This document shows, one piece after another, positions 42,637 to 51,212 of a DNA stretch of 64,000 bases. The stretch lies in the NCBI GenBank assembly GCA_964423925.1, contig CAYRGQ010000003.1, positions 1 through 64,000 on the forward strand. Reading direction: 5' to 3'. Numbering within the stretch: the first letter of the stretch is position 1; every line of letters begins with the position of its first letter. The notes beneath the pieces were generated by a model, which saw only the letters and a program-made list of their open reading frames with translations, was not told where the DNA came from and did no database searches. The position numbers and the translations under genes were made by a program. The stretch comes from CAYRGQ01 sp964423925 (GTDB lineage Bacteria; Bacteroidota; Bacteroidia; Sphingobacteriales; Sphingobacteriaceae).

Positions 42637-43311
42637 TTGGAATACATACAGTTTTTGATTGATTTTATCCTGCACATCGATGAGCACCTCATCGAAATTG
42701 TAGGCGAATACCGGAACTGGACGTACCTGATCCTCTTCCTCATTATCTTTGTGGAAACCGGCGTGGTAGTTATGCCTTTCCTTCCCGGCGATTCGCTGCT
42801 CTTCGCAGCGGGCATGCTGGCCGCCCAACCTAATGAGCTTAACGTGTGGGTCCTAATTGCGCTGTTGCTCATAGCCGCAATCGCGGGCGATTCCATGAAC
42901 TATGCCATCGGCAAGCATTTTGGCCTGCGCATTACAAAGTTCAAATTCTTTGGAAAACAGATGGTTAAGAACGAACATATCGAGAAAACGCACACGTTCT
43001 ACGAAAAATATGGGAGCAAAACCATCGTCATCGCACGTTTCGTCCCTATCGTGCGCACGCTTGCTCCCTTTGTGGGCGGCATCGGGCGTATGCACTACGG
43101 TACCTTTATCACGTACAATGTCGTAGGCGCCGTGCTTTGGGTGGTGGGCATCACGCTGGCTGGCTATTTTTTGGGCAACATCCCCATCATCCGCGACAAC
43201 TTTTCCACAGTGGTACTGCTGATCATTTTCCTGTCGATACTCCCCATCGTCTTCGAAGTGGCGAAAGAACGGATCAACCGCGGCAAGGTGAAAAACGACG
43301 CGCAACAATAA
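42637..43311 (+). CDS. DedA family membrane protein
   Basis: DedA proteins act as undecaprenyl-phosphate or phospholipid flippases and help maintain membrane potential. The 224-aa protein has four to five helices, the motif FVETGVVVMPFLPGDSLLF, GDSMNYAIGKHFG, and FARFVPIVRTLAPFVGGI-type sequence (here IARFVPIVRTLAPF). The start is a TTG at 42637: a stop precedes it in frame, no ATG occurs in the first 45 codons, and MEYIQFLIDF matches the family N-terminus. It follows dnaN by 23 bases. Confidence 0.92.
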   Translation: MEYIQFLIDFILHIDEHLIEIVGEYRNWTYLILFLIIFVETGVVVMPFLPGDSLLFAAGMLAAQPNELNVWVLIALLLIAAIAGDSMNYAIGKHFGLRITKFKFFGKQMVKNEHIEKTHTFYEKYGSKTIVIARFVPIVRTLAPFVGGIGRMHYGTFITYNVVGAVLWVVGITLAGYFLGNIPIIRDNFSTVVLLIIFLSILPIVFEVAKERINRGKVKNDAQQ

Positions 43312-43373
43312 CCCCGCCTGCCTCCACGCCGTACTGCTGTCCTTTCGGCATAAGAGTTGCACGGCCTTGAATA

Positions 43374-43958
43374 ATGACGCATAGAATACTGCTTTATCTT
43401 TGCATGGGTATTACCTTCCTCGTGACATCGGGGATGCAGCCCACGCCCACCGTTGAGCGTAGGGAAGCACGAGGCGCCTACGCGCTGCTAAATGACATTC
43501 GCCAACATCCGGACCGTTACCGACGCGCCTTGGGACTCAACCCCAACGAACCAATTACGAAAACGGGCCTTCGATGGAATGACACATTGGCGCGGGTGGC
43601 CGAAGCGCGCGCCCATGACATGGCCGTACGCGACTATTTCAGCCACGTAGACCCCGACGGTTACGGTCCTAATTACCACATCCACCGAGCCGGCTACTCA
43701 CTAAATTCCGACTGGCTCAAGGATAAGACCACCAATAATTTTGAGTCCATTGCGGCTAACTATGCGAGTGCAGAGGACGGGATACGCGCCCTTATCTTAG
43801 GGAGGGGCCAAGCGGTAAAATACCACCGCAAGCACCTGTTGGGCATGGACAAGTGGAACCATACCCTCACCGATATTGGCATAGGCTATGTACGCATGCC
43901 GAGCGGAAGCCTGTATAGATCGTACCTCTGCGTGATTATCGCCAAACACGATTGGTAA
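43374..43958 (+). CDS. Exported CAP-domain (SCP-like) protein
   Basis: This 194-aa protein has a signal peptide (about 1-19) and a CAP/SCP domain (about 32-190). The fold landmarks are ARAHDMAVRDYFSHVDPDGYGP (first His and the acidic residue), NFESIAANYASAEDGI, and WNHTLTDIGIGY with the second His. Bacterial CAP proteins are extracellular or periplasmic, with no general catalytic function known. It lies 62 bases after the DedA gene, in the dnaN transcription direction. Confidence 0.88.
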   Translation: MTHRILLYLCMGITFLVTSGMQPTPTVERREARGAYALLNDIRQHPDRYRRALGLNPNEPITKTGLRWNDTLARVAEARAHDMAVRDYFSHVDPDGYGPNYHIHRAGYSLNSDWLKDKTTNNFESIAANYASAEDGIRALILGRGQAVKYHRKHLLGMDKWNHTLTDIGIGYVRMPSGSLYRSYLCVIIAKHDW

Positions 43959-43981
43959 GGGCGGCGGGGGTTATCCCTTAC
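43955..43981. terminator. Hairpin between convergent genes
   Basis: GTAAGGG (43955-43961) pairs perfectly with CCCTTAC (43975-43981) around a 13-base loop. It spans both stop codons. No T-run follows, so it is a weak terminator candidate. Confidence 0.4.
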
Positions 43982-45257
43982 TTCGCTTGTCGATAAAAAC
44001 GACGCTTTTTCGGTTGTTTTCTGGGAATTTAAGCTTATTTATTTCTTCGATGGGCGCAAAGACCACCTCGGGGCTTACCCGGAGTTTGGCCCGAAAGCGG
44101 TCTTTGATTTTCGTGTGAAGCGCAGGAGACGGGGCTTCGGCGCCAACTTTGACCTGGATGATGTCTTCGCCCGTATCGTCCGAGGCGAGCTCGATGAGGT
44201 AGCAGGAAATTTCCTCGAAATCGTTTAGGATGTCGAGCATAGCCGGTGGATAGAGGGTCGTGCCCTTATACTTAATCATTTGGTTTTTGCGTCCGATGAC
44301 CGGGCCTAGCCGCATGGTCGTGCGCCCACATGCGCACGGCTCGTAGTGAGGCTGAACGATATCACCCGTTTTAAAACGCAAGAGCGGCATGGCCTCCACG
44401 CCTAACGTGGTAACGACCAACTCCCCGGGTTGGCCTTCCGGCACGGGATTGTTGTCGTCATCCAAAAACTCGGTGATGATCAGGTCGGGCTGACGATGCC
44501 CGCCTAGCCCGTGCTCGCATTCGGTAAAAGCCGTTGCCATTTCAGTAGACGCATAGGTAGAGAACAGCTGGATGTCCCACCGGCTTGCGATGCGTTTGCC
44601 TAACGTATTAAGCTGGAAATCCTCCGTTCGAAGCGGCTCCCCAATACAGATTGCTTTTTCAACGCTGCTTTGCCTGTAATCAATTCCGTGCTCAATGGCA
44701 TAGTCCAGCATCTTTACCAGAAAGGAGGGTACACAGATCAGTACGGTAGGCTTCACCCGCGCAATGGTGTCCCATTGCAATTCGGGAACACCCGATCCTA
44801 CCCGTACAATGCCCATCCCCATCTTTCGCGCACCGAGGTAATAGGCTAGACCGGCCATAAAACGGCGGTCCATCGTGGTCGTCAGTTGGATCACATCGCC
44901 CGGCGTAAGCCCCACACATTCATAGGACAGGGCTTCGTTGTAAGCCAGCCGCTCCAAATCCTTTTCGGAGAGCGCAAACAGCACCGGATCGCCCGCCGTA
45001 CCGGAAGTGGTCACAAAATCGGCCACCTCGCTGTGCGGGACGCACAGGAAGTCCTCGTTGTAGGTGTGCAGGTCCTGCTTAGTGGTCACCGGAATGCGTC
45101 GTAGGTCTTCGACATTACGCACGCTGCGCCAGTCGATATCGTGCTGGTCAAACAGCCGTCGGTAATACGCGGACTGACTATACAGGTACTCAATATGTTG
45201 CCGCAACAAGCTTTGTTGCAAGTCGTCAATCATCTGTTTTCCACTGTCGCTCTTCAT
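43971..45257 (-). CDS. Phenylacetate-CoA ligase-like adenylating enzyme
   Basis: This 428-aa AMP-forming ligase of the PaaK type has the N-terminal signature HIEYLYSQSAYYRRLFDQH, the nucleotide-binding loop DFVTTSGTAGDPVLFA, LFSTYASTEMATAFTECEHG, and RFKTGDIVQPHYEPCACGRT. The C-terminal swivel domain (about 340-428) is intact. In flexirubin and aryl-polyene clusters such enzymes activate an aromatic acid (4-coumarate-like) as the starter. That role here is inferred from the neighbouring tyrosine ammonia-lyase. It is the last gene of a leftward triplet, starting one base after the C45 gene stop. Confidence 0.85.
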   Translation of the reverse strand: MKSDSGKQMIDDLQQSLLRQHIEYLYSQSAYYRRLFDQHDIDWRSVRNVEDLRRIPVTTKQDLHTYNEDFLCVPHSEVADFVTTSGTAGDPVLFALSEKDLERLAYNEALSYECVGLTPGDVIQLTTTMDRRFMAGLAYYLGARKMGMGIVRVGSGVPELQWDTIARVKPTVLICVPSFLVKMLDYAIEHGIDYRQSSVEKAICIGEPLRTEDFQLNTLGKRIASRWDIQLFSTYASTEMATAFTECEHGLGGHRQPDLIITEFLDDDNNPVPEGQPGELVVTTLGVEAMPLLRFKTGDIVQPHYEPCACGRTTMRLGPVIGRKNQMIKYKGTTLYPPAMLDILNDFEEISCYLIELASDDTGEDIIQVKVGAEAPSPALHTKIKDRFRAKLRVSPEVVFAPIEEINKLKFPENNRKSVVFIDKRSKG

Positions 45258-45258
45258 G

Positions 45259-46944
45259 CTATCTGTTTTTCGCTTTTCTTGTTACCTGGCGGAGTCGCTT
45301 TTCCAATGCGATGCGATCCGGTTGTGTCGTCACCGCTTTCGTCAGCGCTTGCTCGTAATAACGGGCCGCACCTGCATAGTTTTTTTGCCGAAAATAGTAA
45401 TCGCCCACCGTTCGATAGGCCAGCCAGAACTCAGGATTTAGCGCCACGTAGGCCGCCAAGTCCTCGTCAGAAATATACGCATTTTTTTGCCCAATCCTAA
45501 CGGTTTGTTCCCGGAAGGCTCGATAATTCCGGTAGGCGGGAGTCTCCAGAAACTCGTCGGCGCCCACCTCTAGACTATCTACGCTGCTCGATTGCCGCAC
45601 AGGTCCCTTATCCATTTTATCAAACACGGCCCTCAAATCATAAGCGACGAATGAGCCGAGCTGGTAAGGATTGGCTGACACCCACATTAACCAATCCTCG
45701 GGCTGGAACACCACGGCATGATGAGCCATCAACTGATTGATAGCCATCTCATTACCATAGCCTAATGGTTCGCCACGCTGGCCGTTACGGTCGCGCAGGA
45801 TATCTACGGCTAAGGCTGGGGTCAGCTTCGGACGCTCCTCGATAAGTTCGTGAAGGCGGTCAAACCGATATTGGGAATGACTCTCTCGGATGTGGCGTAA
45901 GTTTCGTTTGTCCTGCTGATAGGGCTCGCTTTGGAAATGATTGGTGCAGACCAGCAAGTCCCCTTGGTTGGGCACCGCGTAGAGACCGATTTTCTTTGGT
46001 GAGATCTCGATCAGCACCGCCTTTCGATCAGACGCGCTCGCCACCATAATGGACTCGGACACGAAAACCTCGCGGCGTGCCGCTATGTCGTAGGCCTCCT
46101 CGATATTGTCCGCAAATTGCAGGATTTCCCGCGCCACAAGCGATATGGGGGTTTTAGACTGTAGGGGAATGTTTGACTTACCGGCATTTATGGTCACGGT
46201 AAGCCCGTGCTCGTTCATACCCGACATCGCGCCCAGCATGCCCGCCCAGGAAACAATCGCATGTTTGTAGCCCTCCTCCGGCGCGATGAAGTACACGATC
46301 TTATCTTCCGCAAAAGCGTCATTGACATGGAAATCGAAGTTACGTCCGACGAGCAGCTTGCCGTCCTCGGTTTGCTCGCCCCAGGCCGCGAACGACGAGC
46401 ACCCCACTAGGGCCAAGTCCTGCAGCGCATGCCCAATATCGTGAGCCCCGTGGAAATACAGAAGCCGATGATAGGATGGGGCAATAAAATCAAACGCTGT
46501 AGAGGAGGCCTTCGACAAGCCATATAGCTCTTGGCGATAAGGCTTGATGACGTGCTTCTCCATATTGCGATTGAAAAAGCGAAGAAATTTCCTCAAGCGG
46601 CGTTGCTTAACCTCCGAGGGTACAAAGCGGCGAATGACCTCGACAAAGGCCACCTCCTGCTTATACAGCAGATCAGCTGTCAGATCCCCTATCGCTAGAC
46701 CGCGCTGGAAGGGGTTACCTGCGACATACAGTTCCCACAGTCCGTTTTCATGTTGGACGAGGGAGGCATTGTCGTTATGGCGGCTGGTCGGCGACAAAAC
46801 ACGGGTTTCGCCCACATCGACGTCAAGTCCCGCCACGGAGGGAACGTGGCGAGTGCTTGCGCAGCCCACCAGCAGAAAGAGGGAAAAAGTCAGCCTCCCC
46901 AGCGCCTTAAATGGAATCGTATATCGTGTTCGGACAATCCGCAT
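45259..46944 (-). CDS. C45-type autoproteolytic acyltransferase lipoprotein with TPR tail
   Basis: This 561-aa protein starts with a lipoprotein signal (LFLLVGC; Cys28). The catalytic part is an N-terminal nucleophile domain of the C45 (acyl-CoA:6-aminopenicillanate acyltransferase) family: LALVGCSSFAAWGE gives Cys182, which would be freed by cleavage after Gly181, followed by GRNFDFHVND. GMNEHGLTVTINAGK is also characteristic. A C-terminal stretch (about 505-550) reads like a TPR repeat (YYFRQKNYAGAARYYEQAL). In pigment clusters such enzymes may esterify the product with a lipid alcohol; that is inferred. It lies between the ligase and halogenase-like genes. Confidence 0.83.
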   Translation of the reverse strand: MRIVRTRYTIPFKALGRLTFSLFLLVGCASTRHVPSVAGLDVDVGETRVLSPTSRHNDNASLVQHENGLWELYVAGNPFQRGLAIGDLTADLLYKQEVAFVEVIRRFVPSEVKQRRLRKFLRFFNRNMEKHVIKPYRQELYGLSKASSTAFDFIAPSYHRLLYFHGAHDIGHALQDLALVGCSSFAAWGEQTEDGKLLVGRNFDFHVNDAFAEDKIVYFIAPEEGYKHAIVSWAGMLGAMSGMNEHGLTVTINAGKSNIPLQSKTPISLVAREILQFADNIEEAYDIAARREVFVSESIMVASASDRKAVLIEISPKKIGLYAVPNQGDLLVCTNHFQSEPYQQDKRNLRHIRESHSQYRFDRLHELIEERPKLTPALAVDILRDRNGQRGEPLGYGNEMAINQLMAHHAVVFQPEDWLMWVSANPYQLGSFVAYDLRAVFDKMDKGPVRQSSSVDSLEVGADEFLETPAYRNYRAFREQTVRIGQKNAYISDEDLAAYVALNPEFWLAYRTVGDYYFRQKNYAGAARYYEQALTKAVTTQPDRIALEKRLRQVTRKAKNR

Positions 46945-46961
46945 TTTCTATCCGGAAGCCG

Positions 46962-48185
46962 TTACGGCAGCAAATGCGTTACCGCGCGCACCGCCCTGTC
47001 GTGCTTCGTGACAAAGGGGTTGGACTTGTCCCAAACATACCCCGCCAAAACCGAGCAGACCTTGCGTCGCACGTCCTCATTCACTTCCTTGTGAAAGAAA
47101 AACTTCTGTAGGTCTCCGGAGTACCAATCGCGGATGTATGAGCGGAACACCCCTACGCCGTACATCATATGGTCTTCGTACTCCTTCTGCCAGTCGACCA
47201 CTTCACCCTGGAGCTGGCGGACCGCAAGCTTGGCTGCCAGCGAGCCGGATTCGGTGGCGAAACATACGCCTGAGGAGAATACCGGGTCGAGGAATTCGGC
47301 GGCATTTCCCGTCAGGGCGTAACCTGTTCCGTAGAGTTGGCTTACGGCCTTGGAGTAGGCGACAATCTTCTTCGGCTCGAAGATAAAGTCCAACCCCTCA
47401 AACCGTTGTGAATAATAATCGGATTGCCGGATGATCTTGCGGAACGTGTCGGTCGGGTTTCCTTGATCCATCGCTTCGAGGTATTCGACGGGCGCCACCA
47501 ACCCTAGCGAGGACCGTCCGTCCGAGAAGGGAATCACCCAAAACCACACTTTCTGCTCAACTACATCGAAGGTAATCAGCGTACCTTCTTCGCCTGCGGG
47601 GCGCCGAGTATCGTTAACGTGCACGAAAGTCGCTGCCATAGGGTCGAGGCTGGTCGGTGCATCGAGGTCAAACAAGCGGGGCAAGACACGCCCATAGCCG
47701 CTGGCGTCAATGAGAAACCGAGCTTTGATCTGGCTGCGGTCGCCATCCTTATCCCGTACGGTGGTCAATGAGTCCGTTCCGGAAAACTCCACGTTCTCGA
47801 CGGTAGTTTCGAATGCGATGTCAACGCCGCGACGCTGCAAGCTATCGGTCAACACCTTGTCGAAATCCGCCCGGGGCAACTGCCAAGTCCAGTCCCAACC
47901 GTCAGAAAACTTTTGGCTAAAATCAAAGTGGCACACCTCGTCGCCCCGGAGGAAACGTGCGCCATATTTCTTTTCGAACCCCACCGCTTCAACCTCTTCG
48001 ATGAACCCAGCTTCGTCAAAATGATCCATGCAGCGGGGAATCAAACTCTCCCCGATCACAAACCGAGGAAATCGCTGGCTTTCAACCACTTTATGCGATA
48101 CGCCCGCCTTATGCAAGATTGCGGAAGCGACTGCGCCCGACGGGCCCGCGCCGATTACCAATACATCGACTGATTCAGTATTCAT
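46962..48185 (-). CDS. FAD-dependent halogenase-like oxidoreductase
   Basis: The 407-aa flavoprotein begins with VDVLVIGAGPSGAVASAIL at the FAD site. Then come SQRFPRFVIGESLIPRCMDHF and GWDWTWQLPRADFDKVL, the latter close to the WxWxIP motif of flavin-dependent halogenases. The GD-type region YALTGNAAEFLDPVFSSG is present. It could be a halogenase, as in chlorinated flexirubins, or a related oxidoreductase; the conserved lysine that defines tryptophan halogenases is not clearly placed. I chose the ATG at 48185; the longer frame upstream lacks similarity. It is the first gene of the triplet, divergent from the ammonia-lyase. Confidence 0.82.
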   Translation of the reverse strand: MNTESVDVLVIGAGPSGAVASAILHKAGVSHKVVESQRFPRFVIGESLIPRCMDHFDEAGFIEEVEAVGFEKKYGARFLRGDEVCHFDFSQKFSDGWDWTWQLPRADFDKVLTDSLQRRGVDIAFETTVENVEFSGTDSLTTVRDKDGDRSQIKARFLIDASGYGRVLPRLFDLDAPTSLDPMAATFVHVNDTRRPAGEEGTLITFDVVEQKVWFWVIPFSDGRSSLGLVAPVEYLEAMDQGNPTDTFRKIIRQSDYYSQRFEGLDFIFEPKKIVAYSKAVSQLYGTGYALTGNAAEFLDPVFSSGVCFATESGSLAAKLAVRQLQGEVVDWQKEYEDHMMYGVGVFRSYIRDWYSGDLQKFFFHKEVNEDVRRKVCSVLAGYVWDKSNPFVTKHDRAVRAVTHLLP

Positions 48186-48334
48186 GTTATTCGTTGGAAA
48201 AAATATCGCGTCTGGGGTGCCGACCGCAAAAAGCGTGGCTAGCACAAGATTTCGCGTCGTACGCGCCCCTTCCGGCCAACCTCCCCGTCGTTGCCAAAAT
48301 ACGAATTTTTGGCTGACTTACTCAAGTATATTGC

Positions 48335-48342
48335 TAAATTTG
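48335..48342 (+). promoter_or_regulatory. -7 box of the tyrosine ammonia-lyase gene
   Basis: TAAATTTG is an exact TAnnTTTG match, 30 bases before the ATG. A TTTG at 48308-48311 is 23 bases upstream, slightly longer than usual spacing. Confidence 0.5.
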
Positions 48343-48372
48343 CACCGCTTATGCGCAAGAGGTATTTGACAG

Positions 48373-49902
48373 ATGATTGAATTGACAAACCCGGTTGGCC
48401 TAGCCGATTTTAACGCCATTCTTTTCGAAAACCGCCAGATTTCCTTATCCGACGAAACGCGAGAAAGAATAGATCAGAGCTTCGTTTTTCTGTGCGATTT
48501 CGCAAAAGATAAAATTATCTACGGTGTGAATACCGGATTTGGGCCGATGGCCCAATACCGCATCAACGAATCCGACCAGGTGCAGTTGCAATACAACCTG
48601 ATTCGTAGCCATGCGACAGGCATGGGCGAGAAGCTGTCCGAAACCGAAGCCAAGGCCGCCCTGCTAGCACGCATTCAAACACTTTCGTTGGGCCACTCCG
48701 GAATTCACCTTTCCGTGGTCGAGCTTATGGTCGAGTTCCTCAACCGAAACATCATTCCGGTCATCTACCGGCACGGTGGCGTGGGTGCCAGTGGCGACCT
48801 CGTGCAGCTTGCCCACTTGGCGCTTAACCTGATCGGCGAAGGCAACGTCATCTACCAGGGCACTGAACAGCCCGCCGCCGAAGTCTTGCGGAAAGAGGGC
48901 TTGACGCCCATCTCCATCCACCTGCGCGAAGGCTTGGCCCTGATCAATGGTACCTCGGTAATGACAGGAATTGGCATGGTCAACGCGCTCCTGTCGAAAC
49001 GGTTGTTCAGCTGGTCAATTATCTGCTCCGGCATGATGAACGAGATTGTCAATGCGTACGACGACCACCTCTCGGCCACGCTAAACGAAGCCAAGCTGCA
49101 TCTAGGGCAACGCCTAGTGGCGGAAACCCTACGTACAAACCTAGCGGACAGCAAGCTCATCCGCAAGCGTGAAGAACATCTCTACAACGGCAAGGTGCAG
49201 GAAAACGTATTTAAAGACAAACTCCAAGAATACTATTCCATCCGCTGCGTCCCACAAATACTGGGACCAATCTGGCACACCTTGCAGTGGGCGACGACCA
49301 CGTTGGAAGCGGAAGTAAATTCGGCCAACGACAACCCCATTGTAGACGTCGCCTCGGCCCACGTCTACCACGGAGGCAACTTCCACGGCGATTACATTGC
49401 GCTGGAAATGGATAAGCTCCGCATTGCAATCACGAAGCTATCCATGCTGTCCGAACGCCAGCTCAACTACTTGCTCAACCCATCCATCAACGAGGTACTA
49501 CCGCCTTTCGTCAATTTAGGCGTCTTGGGATTGAACTTTGGCATGCAGGGCGCCCAGTTTACCGCTACGTCAACCACCGCGGAAAACCAAACCCTAGCTA
49601 CGCCGATGTACACCCATAGCATCCCGAACAACAAGGACAACCAAGACATCGTGAGCATGGGCACCAACTCGGCGTCGCTGACGCGCAGAGTCATCGACAA
49701 CACCTTCGAGGTGCTTGCCATCCAGCTGGTGGCCATTGTCCAGGCCGTGGAAAGCCTCGGCATACACGATCGGCTCGCTGCCAAACACCGGCAGGTTTTC
49801 GACCAAATCCGCGCCATCGTCCCCGCATTTAAAGAGGATTTGCACCTAGCCCCGTACCTGGAATCCGTAAAACAGCATATCCGCCGAGCCGACGCTAACT
49901 AA
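48373..49902 (+). CDS. Tyrosine ammonia-lyase (HAL/PAL/TAL family, flexirubin type)
   Basis: This MIO-dependent lyase deaminates an aromatic amino acid to a cinnamate-type acid. The 509-aa protein has catalytic Tyr50 (YGVNTGFGPMAQYR), the MIO-forming triad Ala139-Ser140-Gly141 (GGVGASGDLVQ) and FNSANDNP-like sequence (here VNSANDNPIVDV). The selectivity pair after LQYNLI is Ser79-His80, which resembles histidine lyases. However, the surrounding sequence closely resembles my recollection of the Flavobacterium johnsoniae enzyme shown to prefer tyrosine, and there is no hut operon here. 4-Coumarate would feed the ligase at 43971. It is transcribed divergently from the halogenase/C45/ligase operon. 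Confidence 0.87.
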   Translation: MIELTNPVGLADFNAILFENRQISLSDETRERIDQSFVFLCDFAKDKIIYGVNTGFGPMAQYRINESDQVQLQYNLIRSHATGMGEKLSETEAKAALLARIQTLSLGHSGIHLSVVELMVEFLNRNIIPVIYRHGGVGASGDLVQLAHLALNLIGEGNVIYQGTEQPAAEVLRKEGLTPISIHLREGLALINGTSVMTGIGMVNALLSKRLFSWSIICSGMMNEIVNAYDDHLSATLNEAKLHLGQRLVAETLRTNLADSKLIRKREEHLYNGKVQENVFKDKLQEYYSIRCVPQILGPIWHTLQWATTTLEAEVNSANDNPIVDVASAHVYHGGNFHGDYIALEMDKLRIAITKLSMLSERQLNYLLNPSINEVLPPFVNLGVLGLNFGMQGAQFTATSTTAENQTLATPMYTHSIPNNKDNQDIVSMGTNSASLTRRVIDNTFEVLAIQLVAIVQAVESLGIHDRLAAKHRQVFDQIRAIVPAFKEDLHLAPYLESVKQHIRRADAN

Positions 49903-49984
49903 GAATCGATCATCGCGGGGCTGGCCAGCAATCGGTTGTGGGCCGTCAAGCCGGCACTATTAGGAAACTACGAACGGTTTTCAC

Positions 49985-49992
49985 TAAATTTG
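49985..49992 (+). promoter_or_regulatory. -7 box upstream of the WG-repeat gene
   Basis: TAAATTTG is an exact TAnnTTTG match 90 bases before the WG-repeat ATG. No -33 TTG is visible. The leader of about 85 bases holds no structure I would claim. Confidence 0.4.
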
Positions 49993-50082
49993 TGTGCTGA
50001 CTAGGGTTTGGCACGTGCACGGCGCGACACGCAAACCAGAGCCCCGTTGAACTCAACTGATCAACCATAAAATAAAAACGTT

Positions 50083-51207
50083 ATGAAATTCCTGACCACT
50101 CTCCTCGCTATGTTGCTGGTTACCAGTGCATACGCCCAAGAGCTTGCCGTTGTGCTAGAGGGCAAGAAATTCGGTTATATCGACCGCAGCGGACAACTCG
50201 TCATCCCCGCGCAGTACGACCGAGCACAGCCTTTTTCCGATGGACTTGCCGCCGTAGCTGTAGGAAAATCCTGGGGCTTCATCGATATGTCGGGTAACAT
50301 GGTCATCGAACCGCAGTTTAGCAATGCAAAGAACTTCAATGACGGCTTGTGCCTGGTAAACAAGGACAAGGCCTGGATTTATATTGACAAGACCGGCGCG
50401 ACAAAAACGATGCCCGCGTCCGAGCGGCCGTATGATTTCCAAGACGGTGTCGCGTTCATTCGGGTTGATGGCAAGGTAGGACTGATGGACCCCTCGGGTA
50501 CCATTATTGCCGAGCCCGTATACGAAGAAATTCGTTCGCCGATCGGGGGACTGGCTCGCATCAAGAAAGACGGGCTGTTTGGAGTGATTGCCACATCCGG
50601 CCAAACCTATCTCGAACCCGTTTATGAGGATATTGATATTTCATCCAATGGGATTATCGTTGCCAAAAAAGACGGTGTGGTGGGTCTTATAAACCAGAGC
50701 AAGACGTTCATACCCGTTGACGGGGCGCAACGAATTTGGCCGTTCCTCGAAGGGGCGCCGCTCACCTACGCACGCAAAGCGGAGCAAATGGGGTTCATTG
50801 ATCCGCAAGGAAAATGGGTGATCGAGCCACAATACGAGCGAGCGCGCGGGTTCCGCAATGGTTTGGCTCCCGTGTACGTCGGTGGCAAGTGGGGATATGT
50901 CGATACACAAGGCAACATGGTCATCGAGCCCCAGTACCGGGATGCCGAGATCTTTAGTAACGATGGTCTTGCCCCCGTCAAAATCGATAAACTGTGGGGC
51001 TTCATCGACTCCAAGGGCAGCTTGGTTATTCCCGATAATTATGATATTTCAGTCGCCCTTATCGGATTCCTAAGCAGCGGCGACGAGAAGGGATTTATCG
51101 ATGGGTTGGCCCGTGTCAAATACAAGAAGGAGTGGGGCTTTATCGATACCCAAGGCAACGTGATTGGGGACAAATGGTATAGACAGGCCGAATTATTCAG
51201 CAAATAA
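50083..51207 (+). CDS. Exported WG-repeat protein
   Basis: This 374-aa protein has a signal peptide (about 1-19) followed by about nine WG beta-hairpin repeats, each with a pattern such as KFGYIDRSGQLVIPAQYDRAQ, WGFIDMSGNMVIEPQF or WGYVDTQGNMVIEPQYRDAE. Proteins of this type are exported and of unknown function, possibly ligand or protein binding. It sits between the ammonia-lyase and fabG, and its stop is only five bases before fabG, so those two are co-transcribed. Confidence 0.88.
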   Translation: MKFLTTLLAMLLVTSAYAQELAVVLEGKKFGYIDRSGQLVIPAQYDRAQPFSDGLAAVAVGKSWGFIDMSGNMVIEPQFSNAKNFNDGLCLVNKDKAWIYIDKTGATKTMPASERPYDFQDGVAFIRVDGKVGLMDPSGTIIAEPVYEEIRSPIGGLARIKKDGLFGVIATSGQTYLEPVYEDIDISSNGIIVAKKDGVVGLINQSKTFIPVDGAQRIWPFLEGAPLTYARKAEQMGFIDPQGKWVIEPQYERARGFRNGLAPVYVGGKWGYVDTQGNMVIEPQYRDAEIFSNDGLAPVKIDKLWGFIDSKGSLVIPDNYDISVALIGFLSSGDEKGFIDGLARVKYKKEWGFIDTQGNVIGDKWYRQAELFSK

Positions 51208-51212
51208 AGATT

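Noticed and set aside
48373..49902. Histidine ammonia-lyase (hutH) reading of the lyase
   Set aside because: Ser-His at the selectivity site fits HAL, but the flanking sequence resembles the tyrosine-specific flavobacterial enzyme and no other hut gene is present. The choice is not certain.
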